Source of the DNA: Thalassotalea insulae
GTDB lineage: Bacteria; Pseudomonadota; Gammaproteobacteria; Enterobacterales; Alteromonadaceae
DNA length: 64,000 nt
Direction of reading: 5' to 3'
Assembly: GCF_030161395.1 (NCBI RefSeq)
Contig: NZ_BSST01000001.1
Span: 124,001-188,000 of the forward strand
Below are positions 56,135 through 64,000 of this stretch, piece by piece. Made by a program: the position numbers and the translations under genes. The notes under the pieces are model-generated. The model searched no databases. It saw only the letters and a program-made list of their open reading frames with translations, and was not told the DNA's origin. The first letter of the stretch is position 1; each line of letters begins with the position of its first letter.

Positions 56135-56282
56135 GATAATTTCGCGCGCATCTAATCAAATAACTTACTAAGAGTGTAGAGTATAATTAACTAAAGTTCA
56201 TAAAAATTAATGACTTCTCATTACAAATAAATAAATTAGAATGAAATGATATAAACTTTTTCGGACAATTTGTATTTAGAGG

Positions 56283-56311
56283 TTGACAGTCTCATGGTTT
56301 AGCTTTAAAAA
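56283..56311 (+). promoter_or_regulatory. Predicted sigma-70 promoter for ilvIH
   Basis: TTGACA at 56283-56288 and TAAAAA at 56306-56311 are separated by 17 bp, close to the sigma-70 consensus. A transcript would begin near 56318, about 27 nt before the leader-peptide ATG and 130 nt before the attenuator hairpin. Confidence 0.6.
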
Positions 56312-56344
56312 TAGAGTTATCAAAAATAATTACTTTTTCATTTT

Positions 56345-56434
56345 ATGTTTAACGTAACTGTACTCAATGTCGTGCTCTCAGTCGTAGTGGTTGTCAAACC
56401 AATGCGGGGTTGGTGTTGTCTACAGAAAAAGTAA
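56345..56434 (+). CDS. Val-rich leader peptide of the ilvIH attenuator
   Basis: A 29-residue open frame not long enough for usual gene calls: MFNVTVLNVVLSVVVVVKPM followed by RGWCCLQKK and a TAA. It has nine Val and three Leu, including five consecutive Val codons (56381-56395). It lies 16 nt before a strong terminator hairpin and 93 bp before ilvI, the layout of IlvL and IvbL leaders. A ribosome that stalls on the Val run for lack of Val-tRNA would favour an antiterminator. There is no clear Shine-Dalgarno site before its ATG. Confidence 0.8.
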   Translation: MFNVTVLNVVLSVVVVVKPMRGWCCLQKK

Positions 56435-56486
56435 ATAAGACATATTAATAAAAACCCCCGCTCTGCAAAGACCGGGGGTTTTTTAT
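56405..56486 (+). promoter_or_regulatory. Transcription attenuator of ilvIH
   Basis: Terminator hairpin: AAAACCCCCG (56451-56460) pairs with CGGGGGTTTT (56473-56482) around a 12-nt loop, and a U-run continues to 56484. An upstream CGGGGTT (56405-56411), just past the Val-codon run, is complementary to AACCCCG of the left arm apart from one extra C, so it can form an antiterminator. ACCAA/TTGGT (56398-56402, 56410-56414) can form a competing pause-like hairpin. Confidence 0.8.
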
Positions 56487-56527
56487 TATTTGGCTCAAAC
56501 AATAAGGGTAAGTAAAAGGTTAAGCTC

Positions 56528-58252
56528 ATGACAAAACAGTTATTTACTGGTGCTGAAATGGTGGTAAAAGCATTATCGGCGCTGGAAGTAAAATATATCT
56601 TCGGTTACCCCGGAGGCACGGTACTAGACATCTATGATGCCATTTTCCAGCAAGATGAATTCCAACACATCTTGGTGCGTCATGAACAAGCGGCTACCCA
56701 TATGGCGGACGGCTACGCCAGGGCAACAGGCGATGTTGGCGTGGTGCTGGCAACTTCCGGTCCGGGGGCGACCAACTGTATCACCGGCATAGCTACTGCC
56801 TATATGGACTCGATCCCTATGGTAGTGTTATCTGGTCAGGTACCAACAAACCTAATTGGTGACGATGCCTTTCAGGAAACCGATATTGTTGGTTGTTCCC
56901 GTCCTATCGTTAAACATAGTTTTAATTGTCGAGACTTGGAAGATATTCCCAATATTATTGCTAAAGCTTTTTATATTGCAAAGTCAGGCCGACCAGGGCC
57001 TGTGGTGGTTGAATTACCAAAGGATATCTTGATCCCGGATCACAAAGGTGAATTTCAAATTGATACCGATGTCAAACTACGATCCTATAACCCAACGAAA
57101 AAAGGTCACCCAAAACAAATTCGCAAAGCGGTAAAAACCATTGCCCAAGCTGAGAGGTTAGTGATTTATTCCGGTGGCGGCATTGTCTTAGCGGATGCAT
57201 CGGATCTGTTAACCGAATTAGTGGAAAAACTAAATGCACCATGTACTAATACCTTAATGGGCTTAGGTGGCCTTTCCGGCACCCATAAAAACTTTATCGG
57301 CATGCTTGGCATGCACGGCTCCCTTGAAGCTAACAAAGCCATGGCCCATGCCGATGTCATTTTAGCCTTAGGAGCACGCTTTGATGACAGAGTTACTAAT
57401 AACGTGAAAAAATTCTGTCCGGATGCCACTATTGTTCATGTTGATATTGATCCTACTTCGATATCTAAAACAATTAATGCCCATGTACCCGTTGTTGGCT
57501 TAATTGATGTAGTACTAAAACAACTGCTAGAAGAGTTAAACACTACCGACTATAGCCCAGATAAAAACAAATTAGCACAATGGTGGCAACAAATTGATGG
57601 CTGGCGCGCTGAAAAAAGTATCAGCTATCAACAAGGTGACGGCAAAATTAAGCCTCAACGTGTGGTTGAAGCCATGTATCAAATCACAAACGGAGAGGCT
57701 TATGTTTGCTCTGACGTTGGTCAGCATCAGATGTTTGCCGCGCAATACTACCCATTTGCCAAACCCCGTCAATGGATTAACTCGGGCGGTTTAGGCACTA
57801 TGGGCTTTGGCCTACCAGCGGCTATGGGTGTAAAACTGGCGTTTCCTGATAGCCCGGTAATTTGCATTACTGGTGATGGCTCTATTCAAATGAACATTCA
57901 GGAATTATCTACCTGTTTGCAATACAATCTCCCCGTCGTCATTATTTCTCTCAATAACCGCTCTTTAGGAATGGTACGCCAATGGCAAGATATGATTTAT
58001 GGCGGACGCCATGCATCGTCTTATATGGAGTCGTTACCTGATTTCGTTAAACTAGCCGAATCATATGGCCATGTTGGTATTCAAATTAACCACTTAGATG
58101 AATTAGATGAGAAACTGACACAAGCATTTGCCATCAAAAATCGATTAGTGTTCGTCGATGTTTTAGTTGACGAACTAGAACATGTTTATCCAATGCAAAT
58201 ACGCCATGGAAAAATTGACGATATGTGGATCAAAAAAGGAGTAAAAGCATAA
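56528..58252 (+). CDS. ilvI: Acetolactate synthase III large subunit
   Basis: The catalytic subunit that makes acetolactate or acetohydroxybutyrate for valine, leucine and isoleucine. TPP-binding features are [19 protein letters not shown] (Glu near residue 51, in pieces), [12 protein letters not shown] and [15 protein letters not shown]-region residues are also present. Length 574 equals E. coli IlvI. It is followed by ilvH with a one-base overlap. Its expression is probably set by the attenuator directly upstream. Confidence 0.95.
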   Translation: MTKQLFTGAEMVVKALSALEVKYIFGYPGGTVLDIYDAIFQQDEFQHILVRHEQAATHMADGYARATGDVGVVLATSGPGATNCITGIATAYMDSIPMVVLSGQVPTNLIGDDAFQETDIVGCSRPIVKHSFNCRDLEDIPNIIAKAFYIAKSGRPGPVVVELPKDILIPDHKGEFQIDTDVKLRSYNPTKKGHPKQIRKAVKTIAQAERLVIYSGGGIVLADASDLLTELVEKLNAPCTNTLMGLGGLSGTHKNFIGMLGMHGSLEANKAMAHADVILALGARFDDRVTNNVKKFCPDATIVHVDIDPTSISKTINAHVPVVGLIDVVLKQLLEELNTTDYSPDKNKLAQWWQQIDGWRAEKSISYQQGDGKIKPQRVVEAMYQITNGEAYVCSDVGQHQMFAAQYYPFAKPRQWINSGGLGTMGFGLPAAMGVKLAFPDSPVICITGDGSIQMNIQELSTCLQYNLPVVIISLNNRSLGMVRQWQDMIYGGRHASSYMESLPDFVKLAESYGHVGIQINHLDELDEKLTQAFAIKNRLVFVDVLVDELEHVYPMQIRHGKIDDMWIKKGVKA

Positions 58253-58749
58253 TGCGCCGTATATTAGCTATTTTATTGGAAAATGAACCTGGTTCCTTAT
58301 CACGTATTGTCGGTTTGTTTTCCCAGCGAGCATTTAATATTGAAAGTTTAACGGTTGCGCCAACAGAAGATGAAAGTTTGTCGCGGATCACTATTGCTAC
58401 CAAAGGTGATGACAGAGTGTTAGAGCAAATCGTTAAGCAAGTTAATAAACTCATCGATGTCATTAAGATCACCGATTTAACCGAACGTAGCCATGTTGAA
58501 CGGGAAATTATTTTACTGAAAGTGTTAGCAATGAATGATAAGTCACGCACTGAAGTGAAACGTATTACCGACATTTTCAGAGGTTCAATTGTCGATATCG
58601 GCAAGCAAGTCTATACCATAGAATTAACTGGTGATGCTGACAAGATCAATGCTTTTATCAACACTCTGGCCCATGAAACCGAAATTATAGAGTCAGTACG
58701 TTCCGGCGCCGTAGGTATTGCCCGTGGAGAAAAAGCGTTACGGGTTTAA
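58252..58749 (+). CDS. ilvH: Acetolactate synthase III small subunit
   Basis: The ACT-domain regulatory subunit that gives feedback inhibition by valine. The N-terminus RRILAILLENEPGSLSRIVGLFSQRAFNIESL contains the ACT motif; it is split by about two ACT/ACT-like halves over 165 residues. The start ATG 58252 overlaps the last base of the ilvI TAA, with AAAGGAG upstream; a longer frame from 58225 is inside ilvI and unlikely. It ends at a strong bidirectional terminator. Confidence 0.96.
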   Translation: MRRILAILLENEPGSLSRIVGLFSQRAFNIESLTVAPTEDESLSRITIATKGDDRVLEQIVKQVNKLIDVIKITDLTERSHVEREIILLKVLAMNDKSRTEVKRITDIFRGSIVDIGKQVYTIELTGDADKINAFINTLAHETEIIESVRSGAVGIARGEKALRV

Positions 58750-58761
58750 CACGTTACGAAC

Positions 58762-58797
58762 AAAAATATAGGGCATCAATTGATGCCCTATATTTTT
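58762..58797. terminator. Bidirectional terminator after ilvH
   Basis: A perfect 36-bp palindrome, AAAAATATAGGGCATCAA joined to its complement, has an A-run on the left and a T-run on the right. It ends ilvH on one strand and the tyrosine phosphatase gene on the other. Confidence 0.9.
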
Positions 58798-58862
58798 CGT
58801 AATGTACAATCATTCCGCTTTATTCATGCTCATATAATAAAGACAGCACGCTCTATTAAGTT

Positions 58863-59333
58863 TTATTTTAGCTGCTTAATTAACCCATCACTGGCATCTT
58901 CCACCAGATCCAGCACATACTGAAAACCGCGGGCGCCGCCATAGTAAGGATCTGGCACCTCGGTATCTTCGAAGTTTTCAGCAAATTCCAAAAACAATTT
59001 TACTTTCGTCATCAAATGCTCAGGGGCCACTTTTGCCAATTCTCGGACATTATGTTCATCCATCGCCAAGATCAAATCGAACTTGTCAAAATCTTCAACG
59101 GTAACTTTACGCGCTTTAATTTTGTCAAACGAATAGCCGCGCGCTATCCCTGCTTTTTGTGCTCGATGATCCGGTTTTTCCCGCGCATGTGAACCGATAG
59201 TGCCAGCAGAATCTAACATCAGCTTGAGTCCTTGCTCTTTCGCTTTATGGCGAAACACCGCTTCTGCCGTTGGCGAACGGCAGATATTGCCCATACAGAC
59301 AAAGAGAATGCTAGTTATGTCTTTATAATTCAT
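58863..59333 (-). CDS. Low-molecular-weight protein-tyrosine phosphatase
   Basis: A 156-residue phosphatase with the P-loop CMGNICRS (Cys13, Arg19 in the CX5R pattern) near the N-terminus and the catalytic Asp in DPYYGG near 125. The family includes Wzb and Etp, which work with capsule tyrosine kinases, and eukaryote-like types. No capsule gene is next to it, so the substrate is open. The ATG at 59333 is chosen over the TTG at 59345. It is a single gene ending against the ilvH terminator. Confidence 0.93.
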   Translation of the reverse strand: MNYKDITSILFVCMGNICRSPTAEAVFRHKAKEQGLKLMLDSAGTIGSHAREKPDHRAQKAGIARGYSFDKIKARKVTVEDFDKFDLILAMDEHNVRELAKVAPEHLMTKVKLFLEFAENFEDTEVPDPYYGGARGFQYVLDLVEDASDGLIKQLK

Positions 59334-59508
59334 TATGTTAACCAAAGCGTTTACTGTAATTTACCAAGGTTTACCATGTAATTCAGGGTAAATCATTTAT
59401 TTGTTATTTTAATCATTTAAGCCGCTATTCTCGGTTGTTTTTTAACGCAGGTAAAGAGGAATCTAAAGATAACAGCTGACAAGAATTTCAAGTAGTCACT
59501 CAAAGCTT

Positions 59509-59556
59509 TTCCTTACACAGTAAGTAGATAGACAATAAGTACAACTGTGTAAGGAA
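59509..59556. repeat. 13-bp perfect inverted repeat
   Basis: TTCCTTACACAGT (59509-59521) and ACTGTGTAAGGAA (59544-59556) form a perfect inverted repeat around a 22-nt spacer, 33 bp after the esterase stop. There is no U-tract on either strand, so it is not an ordinary intrinsic terminator. It might be a processing hairpin, an operator, or a remnant of a small element. Confidence 0.55.
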
Positions 59557-59588
59557 TAACTACCTGATATTGATAATAAATAAAATAA

Positions 59589-60803
59589 TTAATGGTTCTG
59601 CCGCATCCTTTTGGCAACATTACAATACATCGGTGTACCTAAATCTTGATATTGTGTGCCTATTTCGCAAGCTTTTGATACAAATTCTTTTGCCAAGTCA
59701 GACTGCTTATTCGCTTTATATGCCTGTGAAAGATTGAAATATACACCACCAGTTAATGGGTATTTATTAACCTGCTTTTTAAATATTTCTATCGCCTCAT
59801 CAATGCGTTTGTTGGCAATAAAGTAATATCCTGCTGCGGTAACGGTTTCGCTTGGCACATCAATACGATAGCCAAATTTCTCTGATAATTTTTGATAATA
59901 CACTTTAATGTCTTCAAATTTTCCATGCTCAAGCAGCTGAGCAACATCACTAAGGTACCACCCCTTAAAAAGCAACTTTAACCCTTCAAACATAGCTAAA
60001 TGAAACGATGACATATGAGTTTCTTGTGGTAGCTCTTGATAGTGCCATGAGAAGCTCTCGGGTGCCGACTCTTTCAGTACCTTTACATATGCCTCTATAC
60101 TTTGCTTAAATTCAGGGTATTCATCAGCAACAGTCATATACATAAACTGTGGTGTGACGGATTTTTCCTGCAAAAAATACTGTTTGGCAGATTTGATCAA
60201 TGCTCTTTCATCATAGAACAGGCTTGGGCTGATAGTAATATAGGCATTAAATAATTGTGGCTTAACCTGTTGACTATAAATAGAAAAAATACCACCATAA
60301 GAATGACCAATTAAAATACTATAAGGCGCAATGCGGTAGCGCTTTGCTATTTCTCCCTTAAGTTCTTCGGCAATAAAGCGAAGAAAATTATCAGCACCGC
60401 CCATTTGAGGTAAACCATAAAGCTCTTTTGACGGTACTGGTGTAAAATCCCTGACTCTATCAACATTATTAATAGCAACAATAATCGCTTTAGGCATAAA
60501 TTGGTTTTTCTGCAGATAACTAATGATCCCTGCGGTATAAAGTAGGTTATGCTCTCCATCTAACAAGTAAATCACTGGATACTGATCTGAAGTAATATCA
60601 TAGTCGGCGGGTGTATAAACAGCTATTTTGCGTTGTTCATGCAATACTTTTGAAGAGATCGTTAACATCTCAGCCAGAGGATATTTTTCTAATGCTTGGG
60701 CATGAGAACAATAACTGGTTAATAAAAACACGCTTAAAAGCACACGTTGGATCATTTTAATGAGCGGGTTACTGACGGTAAGACTTGTGAATATTGCTAT
60801 CAT
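59589..60803 (-). CDS. Secreted alpha/beta-hydrolase esterase with C-terminal TPR-like region
   Basis: A 404-residue esterase of the Fes/IroE-type (esterase D fold). Residues 1-38 include a hydrophobic signal segment ending near SHAQA. YPVIYLLDGEHNLLYTAG (about 75-92) and the nucleophile elbow IGHSYGGIFS with Ser near 166 are clear, and His in ETHMSSFH near 263 may be catalytic. The last 120 residues (MxEAIEIFKKQVNKYPLTGG-type helices) look TPR-like, an odd addition. The ATG at 60803 has GGAAAA upstream; a downstream ATG (60755) gives a shorter signal. It follows a CadC-like regulator by 76 bp. The substrate is unknown. Confidence 0.82.
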   Translation of the reverse strand: MIAIFTSLTVSNPLIKMIQRVLLSVFLLTSYCSHAQALEKYPLAEMLTISSKVLHEQRKIAVYTPADYDITSDQYPVIYLLDGEHNLLYTAGIISYLQKNQFMPKAIIVAINNVDRVRDFTPVPSKELYGLPQMGGADNFLRFIAEELKGEIAKRYRIAPYSILIGHSYGGIFSIYSQQVKPQLFNAYITISPSLFYDERALIKSAKQYFLQEKSVTPQFMYMTVADEYPEFKQSIEAYVKVLKESAPESFSWHYQELPQETHMSSFHLAMFEGLKLLFKGWYLSDVAQLLEHGKFEDIKVYYQKLSEKFGYRIDVPSETVTAAGYYFIANKRIDEAIEIFKKQVNKYPLTGGVYFNLSQAYKANKQSDLAKEFVSKACEIGTQYQDLGTPMYCNVAKRMRQNH

Positions 60804-60879
60804 TGATTTTCCAAAGTTTCATTTAATTGTAAAAGCAATATAACTCTGCAAAAGCATGGCCAAAAATAACAATAAAACT

Positions 60880-62439
60880 TTATAAAATTTTATCAAACTG
60901 ATGATTTATATTAACTTTTTCTGAAAACCAAGAAAGTCTAGGTTGTAATATTGTTAATTGATGTTGATTGATTATTTGACTGGCTCGAGCAAAATATTCT
61001 TGAGTCTGCGCTTTTTTTTCTTGTAAATGAGCTAAGAAACTCATCTCTAGTAATGTATTACTTTTGCCTACCGGACATTGCATCACCTCATAATAGCTTA
61101 ATGCACTTTCAAGAGATTGCTGAGCTATTTGATAATCTTGCGTTTGTATCGCTATTTTTGCGTTAAGCTGAGCAATAAAGCCACGATATAACCAGTCATT
61201 ATGTTCAGTTGCAAATTGATTAGCCGTCGCAATTTTTGCTTTAGCTTGCTCTAAATCACCGTGGATATAATCTATATACGATAATAAATAATAAATTTTC
61301 ACCAATTCAGGTGAATGTTCTTGTTGCGCGATTTGCTCTGCATACCATAAGTGTTTTTCAGCAGCTGATAATTGATGCATTTCCATATAAGTATCTGCAA
61401 TGAGTCTTCGAGCAACAATATTATCCGGCTCTATTTGTAAAAGCCCCTGATATACTTTACTTGCCGCCAGATGATTACCCTGTTCACTAAATTCAAGTGC
61501 TCTCACCATTAGCTCATTAGCAAAGTCAGAATGTTCTCCTTTCACTAAATGCTTCACATCTTGACCGGTATATGAGGCTATTTTATCACTCAGTTTATTC
61601 AACGCTTCGTTAACATTGGATTGAAAAATAACACCACGTTTAGCTGTATTCTTAAAATGTAATGTATATTTTAATTGATATTGATGACTTGCCCCTGACA
61701 ACTGAGTTTCAACAATTAAACCAGCGCCAGAAACTTGAAAAATCCGTGCAATCTTGTCAGAAGATTTCTGCGATAACAAATCAGCATTTCTTAAAATTTC
61801 AAGGACATAGTCAGTATCCATCACGGCTATTTTAGCGTTAGAATGCAAACTAGATACCAGCTGATCCATCGCCCCTAAATACACCCATTGGTGATCGTTA
61901 TCTTTGATTTGATTCTCAACCGGTAAAATGACCAATGAACCTGATGACTCACCTGCCTCTCCCTGCACCGTTGAAGCAGATTTCCAATAGGAAGAATAAA
62001 TAAAACTGATATTCATTAATAGTAATACAATAGTGATAGCTGTTAGCGGGTAACGCCATAACTTCAAACGCACTAACATTGCTTTAAAGAAAGACCGTTT
62101 TTCTGTTTCAGGCGCTATCAGCTCTACGGGAGCTACCCAGGCATATCCTTTTCTCGGATGTGTTTTTATCACCAGGTCGCCAGCAAAAACCTGTCTTAAC
62201 TCGGTAATTGTTTGAAATAAGACCTGTTCTTGCACTTCAACGTCATCCCAAATCGAGGTGAGTAACTCTTGCTTGGAAAGTACCTGATAAGGATTTTCTA
62301 AAAACTTTATCAATAAAGAAAAGGTTTTAGGTCTGATATTTTTACGCTGGCCATTATGAATAACCGTTTGTTGATGAATATGAACTAAGTATCCATGTGT
62401 TTTATAATGCACAGGCAAACTATCTCTTTTTAATAACAA
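60880..62439 (-). CDS. CadC/ToxR-like membrane transcription factor with TPR sensor region
   Basis: A 519-residue one-component regulator. A winged-helix OmpR-type DNA-binding domain (about 14-108) contains LIKFLENPYQVLSKQELLTSIW and TITELRQVF, in pieces, ending HPRKGYAWVAPV. One transmembrane helix lies near 130-148. The periplasmic part (about 165-519) has several TPR-like helical repeats rather than the CadC sensor. The frame begins with TTG 62439; GTG 62412 is an equally possible start. Its position before the secreted esterase on the same strand suggests that it senses or controls that enzyme's substrate system. Confidence 0.85.
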   Translation of the reverse strand: MLLKRDSLPVHYKTHGYLVHIHQQTVIHNGQRKNIRPKTFSLLIKFLENPYQVLSKQELLTSIWDDVEVQEQVLFQTITELRQVFAGDLVIKTHPRKGYAWVAPVELIAPETEKRSFFKAMLVRLKLWRYPLTAITIVLLLMNISFIYSSYWKSASTVQGEAGESSGSLVILPVENQIKDNDHQWVYLGAMDQLVSSLHSNAKIAVMDTDYVLEILRNADLLSQKSSDKIARIFQVSGAGLIVETQLSGASHQYQLKYTLHFKNTAKRGVIFQSNVNEALNKLSDKIASYTGQDVKHLVKGEHSDFANELMVRALEFSEQGNHLAASKVYQGLLQIEPDNIVARRLIADTYMEMHQLSAAEKHLWYAEQIAQQEHSPELVKIYYLLSYIDYIHGDLEQAKAKIATANQFATEHNDWLYRGFIAQLNAKIAIQTQDYQIAQQSLESALSYYEVMQCPVGKSNTLLEMSFLAHLQEKKAQTQEYFARASQIINQHQLTILQPRLSWFSEKVNINHQFDKIL

Positions 62440-62460
62440 CGATGAAAAATATCACCAGGA

Positions 62461-62862
62461 TCACTCCAATAGTGCATGGGCTTTTAACCAGTCAAACACC
62501 TTTGCCGCTGCAACTGAACAGCGATTCTTCTCCTGATAACTTAAAAATGCTAGTTCAGCGATTTCTGCGTCAGGCTTAAGTTTTCCCTGAAAGTCAGCAA
62601 AATAACAGCTCAGTTTAACGATAGAATTATCCGCTTCACCGTCTGCAGGCCCAGTAAAAGTGTTTGCATAGCGAATAGTTTCAACAAGCAAATCAACACA
62701 CACCTCTTCCTTGACTTCACGTGTTAACGCTTGTTTATCGCTTTCTTCGAGCTCACGTTTACCGCCAGGTATATAAAATAACTCTTTATCTTTTGATCTG
62801 ACGCACAATCACTTGCCATCACGAAGAGATAACCAGGCGAGTTTATCTATTTCTATTTCCAT
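62461..62862 (-). pseudogene. NUDIX hydrolase with an in-frame TGA at codon 18
   Basis: Reading from ATG 62862, which has an AAGG site 7 nt upstream, gives MEIEIDKLAWLSLRDGK, then TGA (62811-62809), then LCVRSKDKELFYIPGGKRE in the same frame. The pieces fit one NUDIX protein: the NUDIX box is GGKRELEESDKQALTREVKEEV, in pieces, with the GX5EX7REVXEE pattern intact except that the usual Gly is Cys-Val. The remaining frame from the TTG at 62808 (115 residues) keeps the NUDIX box but lacks the first beta strand. A single base change explains it; sequencing error, readthrough or internal initiation are the other options. Confidence 0.75.
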
Positions 62863-62905
62863 CTAACTACCTTAGCTCTACTTAGGATCAACCGATTCAT
62901 TCAAG

Positions 62906-63499
62906 CTATTGATCGAGTAACCAGCCATGTTGTACGGCTAATTCAATTTGCTGGCAAGCATGCTGCCATAAAGCAGGTGCAGATCCTGCTAAGTATTTAT
63001 TACGGTTAAGCACCTGAGTTTTTTTTATCTGATGATTACGCCAACTGCCACCGTTATTTTTCATATTTTGTAGTAATGGCAATACCCGGTCCATAGCTTT
63101 GGCAAATCTGGCATCAGCCGTTTCAGCCTGCTCAAACTCTAGCCATAGGACTTTACAGTGTTGGTATTGCTGCTCAGGCAACAGACCGAAAATTCGCTCT
63201 ACTGCGGCAAGCTCTTTAGCATGCTGGCCTGCTAACGCTTCGTCCGCAGCAAAGGCAAAGGTATCACCCGCATCAATTTCTACCACATCATGCAGCAATA
63301 ACATCTGAACCACCCGATTAATGTCTATCGGCTCACTGGCATACGGGTGAAGAGTTAATGCCATCATAGCAATATGCCAGCTATGTTCAGCACTATTTTC
63401 TTGTCGATTATTATCTGATTTAACCAATGCCTGACGATAAACTGACTTCAGTAAATCCATTTCCATTATAAAATCTAACTGCTTATCTAGCTCTACCAT
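62906..63499 (-). CDS. YfbR-like HD-domain 5'-nucleotidase
   Basis: A 197-residue HD phosphohydrolase. Metal ligands are in SAEHSWHIAMM (His near 37) and LLLHDVVEIDAGD (His-Asp near 69-70), the same spacing as in YfbR, which removes phosphate from deoxyribonucleoside 5'-monophosphates. The later AKAMDRVLPLLQN gives the last Asp. The sequence is closer to the uncharacterised YfbR-like HD family than to E. coli YfbR itself. It is upstream of the NUDIX gene on the same strand, separated by 43 bp; both would act on nucleotides. Confidence 0.85.
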   Translation of the reverse strand: MVELDKQLDFIMEMDLLKSVYRQALVKSDNNRQENSAEHSWHIAMMALTLHPYASEPIDINRVVQMLLLHDVVEIDAGDTFAFAADEALAGQHAKELAAVERIFGLLPEQQYQHCKVLWLEFEQAETADARFAKAMDRVLPLLQNMKNNGGSWRNHQIKKTQVLNRNKYLAGSAPALWQHACQQIELAVQHGWLLDQ

Positions 63500-63667
63500 C
63501 CTATTTTCTACTCTTATATATGGCCATATTTGATCCGCTCGCTAATATAATTGAATTGGTTAACTGTTGATAGTAACCAGAGATAAATTAATTTTGCGAA
63601 AAACTCCCTAAATAATGTTATTTTTGCTACAGTTAGCTCAAATACAGATAAAATAAATAAGTGTTTC

Positions 63668-64000
63668 GTGTCTCATTTATTGCATTTAATTTCTTGCTTT
63701 ATCCGCACGCTCGCCGTTGCCTTTATTCTTGCAATCGTAGCTACGGTGCTATTTAACCTTTATTTAAAGTTCACCTTAATAGAGCACGACACAGATGCAA
63801 ATACTAAAGTAAGTACTAAATACGCTTATTTAATTGATCCAGATAACCGCTTTACCATCAAAGAACTCGGTGAAAAGTTACCAAGTTTTACTGCGGTAAC
63901 TCCAGATAAAATTCCCTATCAATTGTCAAGCCAAACCGTTTGGTTGCAGCTAAAGCTAACAAACAATACTAACCAGCTGCAAAAACTAGTGTTATATGCT
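63668..64000 (+). CDS. 7TMR-DISM-type sensor protein, N-terminal part
   Basis: The first 111 codons of a gene that runs past the window. GTG 63668 opens SHLLHLISCFIRTLAVAFIL, a signal/anchor helix. After a short linker comes YLIDPDNRFTIKELGEKLPSF and QTVWLQLKLTNNTNQLQ, the pattern of the 7TMR-DISM extracellular domain 2 (YxxDxxxxxTIxxV ... VWLRFxLxN). Such proteins continue with seven transmembrane helices and a GGDEF or kinase output. No ribosome-binding site is strong. The output domain is not visible. Confidence 0.7.
   Translation, partial: MSHLLHLISCFIRTLAVAFILAIVATVLFNLYLKFTLIEHDTDANTKVSTKYAYLIDPDNRFTIKELGEKLPSFTAVTPDKIPYQLSSQTVWLQLKLTNNTNQLQKLVLYA

Noticed and set aside
56338..56529. 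Minus-strand 63-codon frame over the ilv leader region
   Set aside because: It is the complement of the leader peptide and attenuator, whose structure on the plus strand explains the sequence fully.
62397..62579. Plus-strand 60-codon frame between the CadC-like and NUDIX genes
   Set aside because: It is antisense to the NUDIX gene and has no family likeness.

Overview
The window is chromosomal DNA of a low-GC marine gammaproteobacterium. Gene order (tatD-pilZ-holB-tmk, mltG-pabC, fabF-acpP-fabG-fabD-plsX-rpmF-yceD, pyrF-lapB-lapA-ihfB-rpsA-cmk-aroA-serC-gyrA, ubiG, nrdAB-yfaE, ilvIH) and the chemosensory/partner-switch cluster point to Alteromonadales, most likely a Colwelliaceae relative (Colwellia/Thalassotalea type); the genus is an inference. 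Coding density is high. No rRNA, tRNA, CRISPR array, prophage or complete IS element was seen.

Layout. 1-2.9 kb: end of betI, a divergent BCCT-like transporter, and a convergent SpmA/SpmB-type membrane protein. 3.2-13.6 kb (minus): tatD, pilZ, holB, tmk, mltG, pabC, then the fatty-acid cluster fabF-acpP-fabG-fabD-plsX-rpmF-yceD, which has no fabH. 13.7-25.2 kb: yceF (plus), then the minus-strand core block pyrF to gyrA. 25.5-31.1 kb (plus): ubiG, a MupP/Gph-like phosphatase and nrdA-nrdB-yfaE behind two probable NrdR boxes.

31.2-47.8 kb (minus): one long signalling cluster. In transcription order it is STAS, CheY, CheA, CheW, CheW, a PAS-containing MCP, CheR, CheD, CheB, a second STAS protein (CrsA-like), a REC-PP2C-HATPase protein (CrsR/HsbR-like), a response regulator with an unknown output region, a soluble hybrid kinase, and a REC-GGDEF-HPt protein. 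It joins a chemosensory array to partner switching and c-di-GMP synthesis. The hybrid kinase lacks an HPt domain and the cyclase carries one, so a phosphorelay can be drawn within the cluster.

48-64 kb: M24 peptidase, yciB, yciI, an LprI-like protein, a SulA-like division inhibitor under a perfect LexA box, ychJ, the O2-independent ubiquinone genes ubiU-ubiV and divergent ubiT with an FNR-like site, an HD-GYP response regulator, ilvIH behind a complete attenuator with a Val-rich leader peptide, a low-molecular-weight tyrosine phosphatase, a secreted esterase with a CadC/ToxR-like regulator, a NUDIX gene broken by an in-frame TGA, a YfbR-like HD nucleotidase, and the start of a 7TMR-DISM-type sensor.

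The most useful second-look items are the phosphorelay/partner-switch/cyclase module, the Val-rich ilv attenuator, the in-frame TGA in the NUDIX gene, a possible small RNA at 3.1-3.2 kb, the reduced BCCT-like protein beside betI, and the fabH gap.
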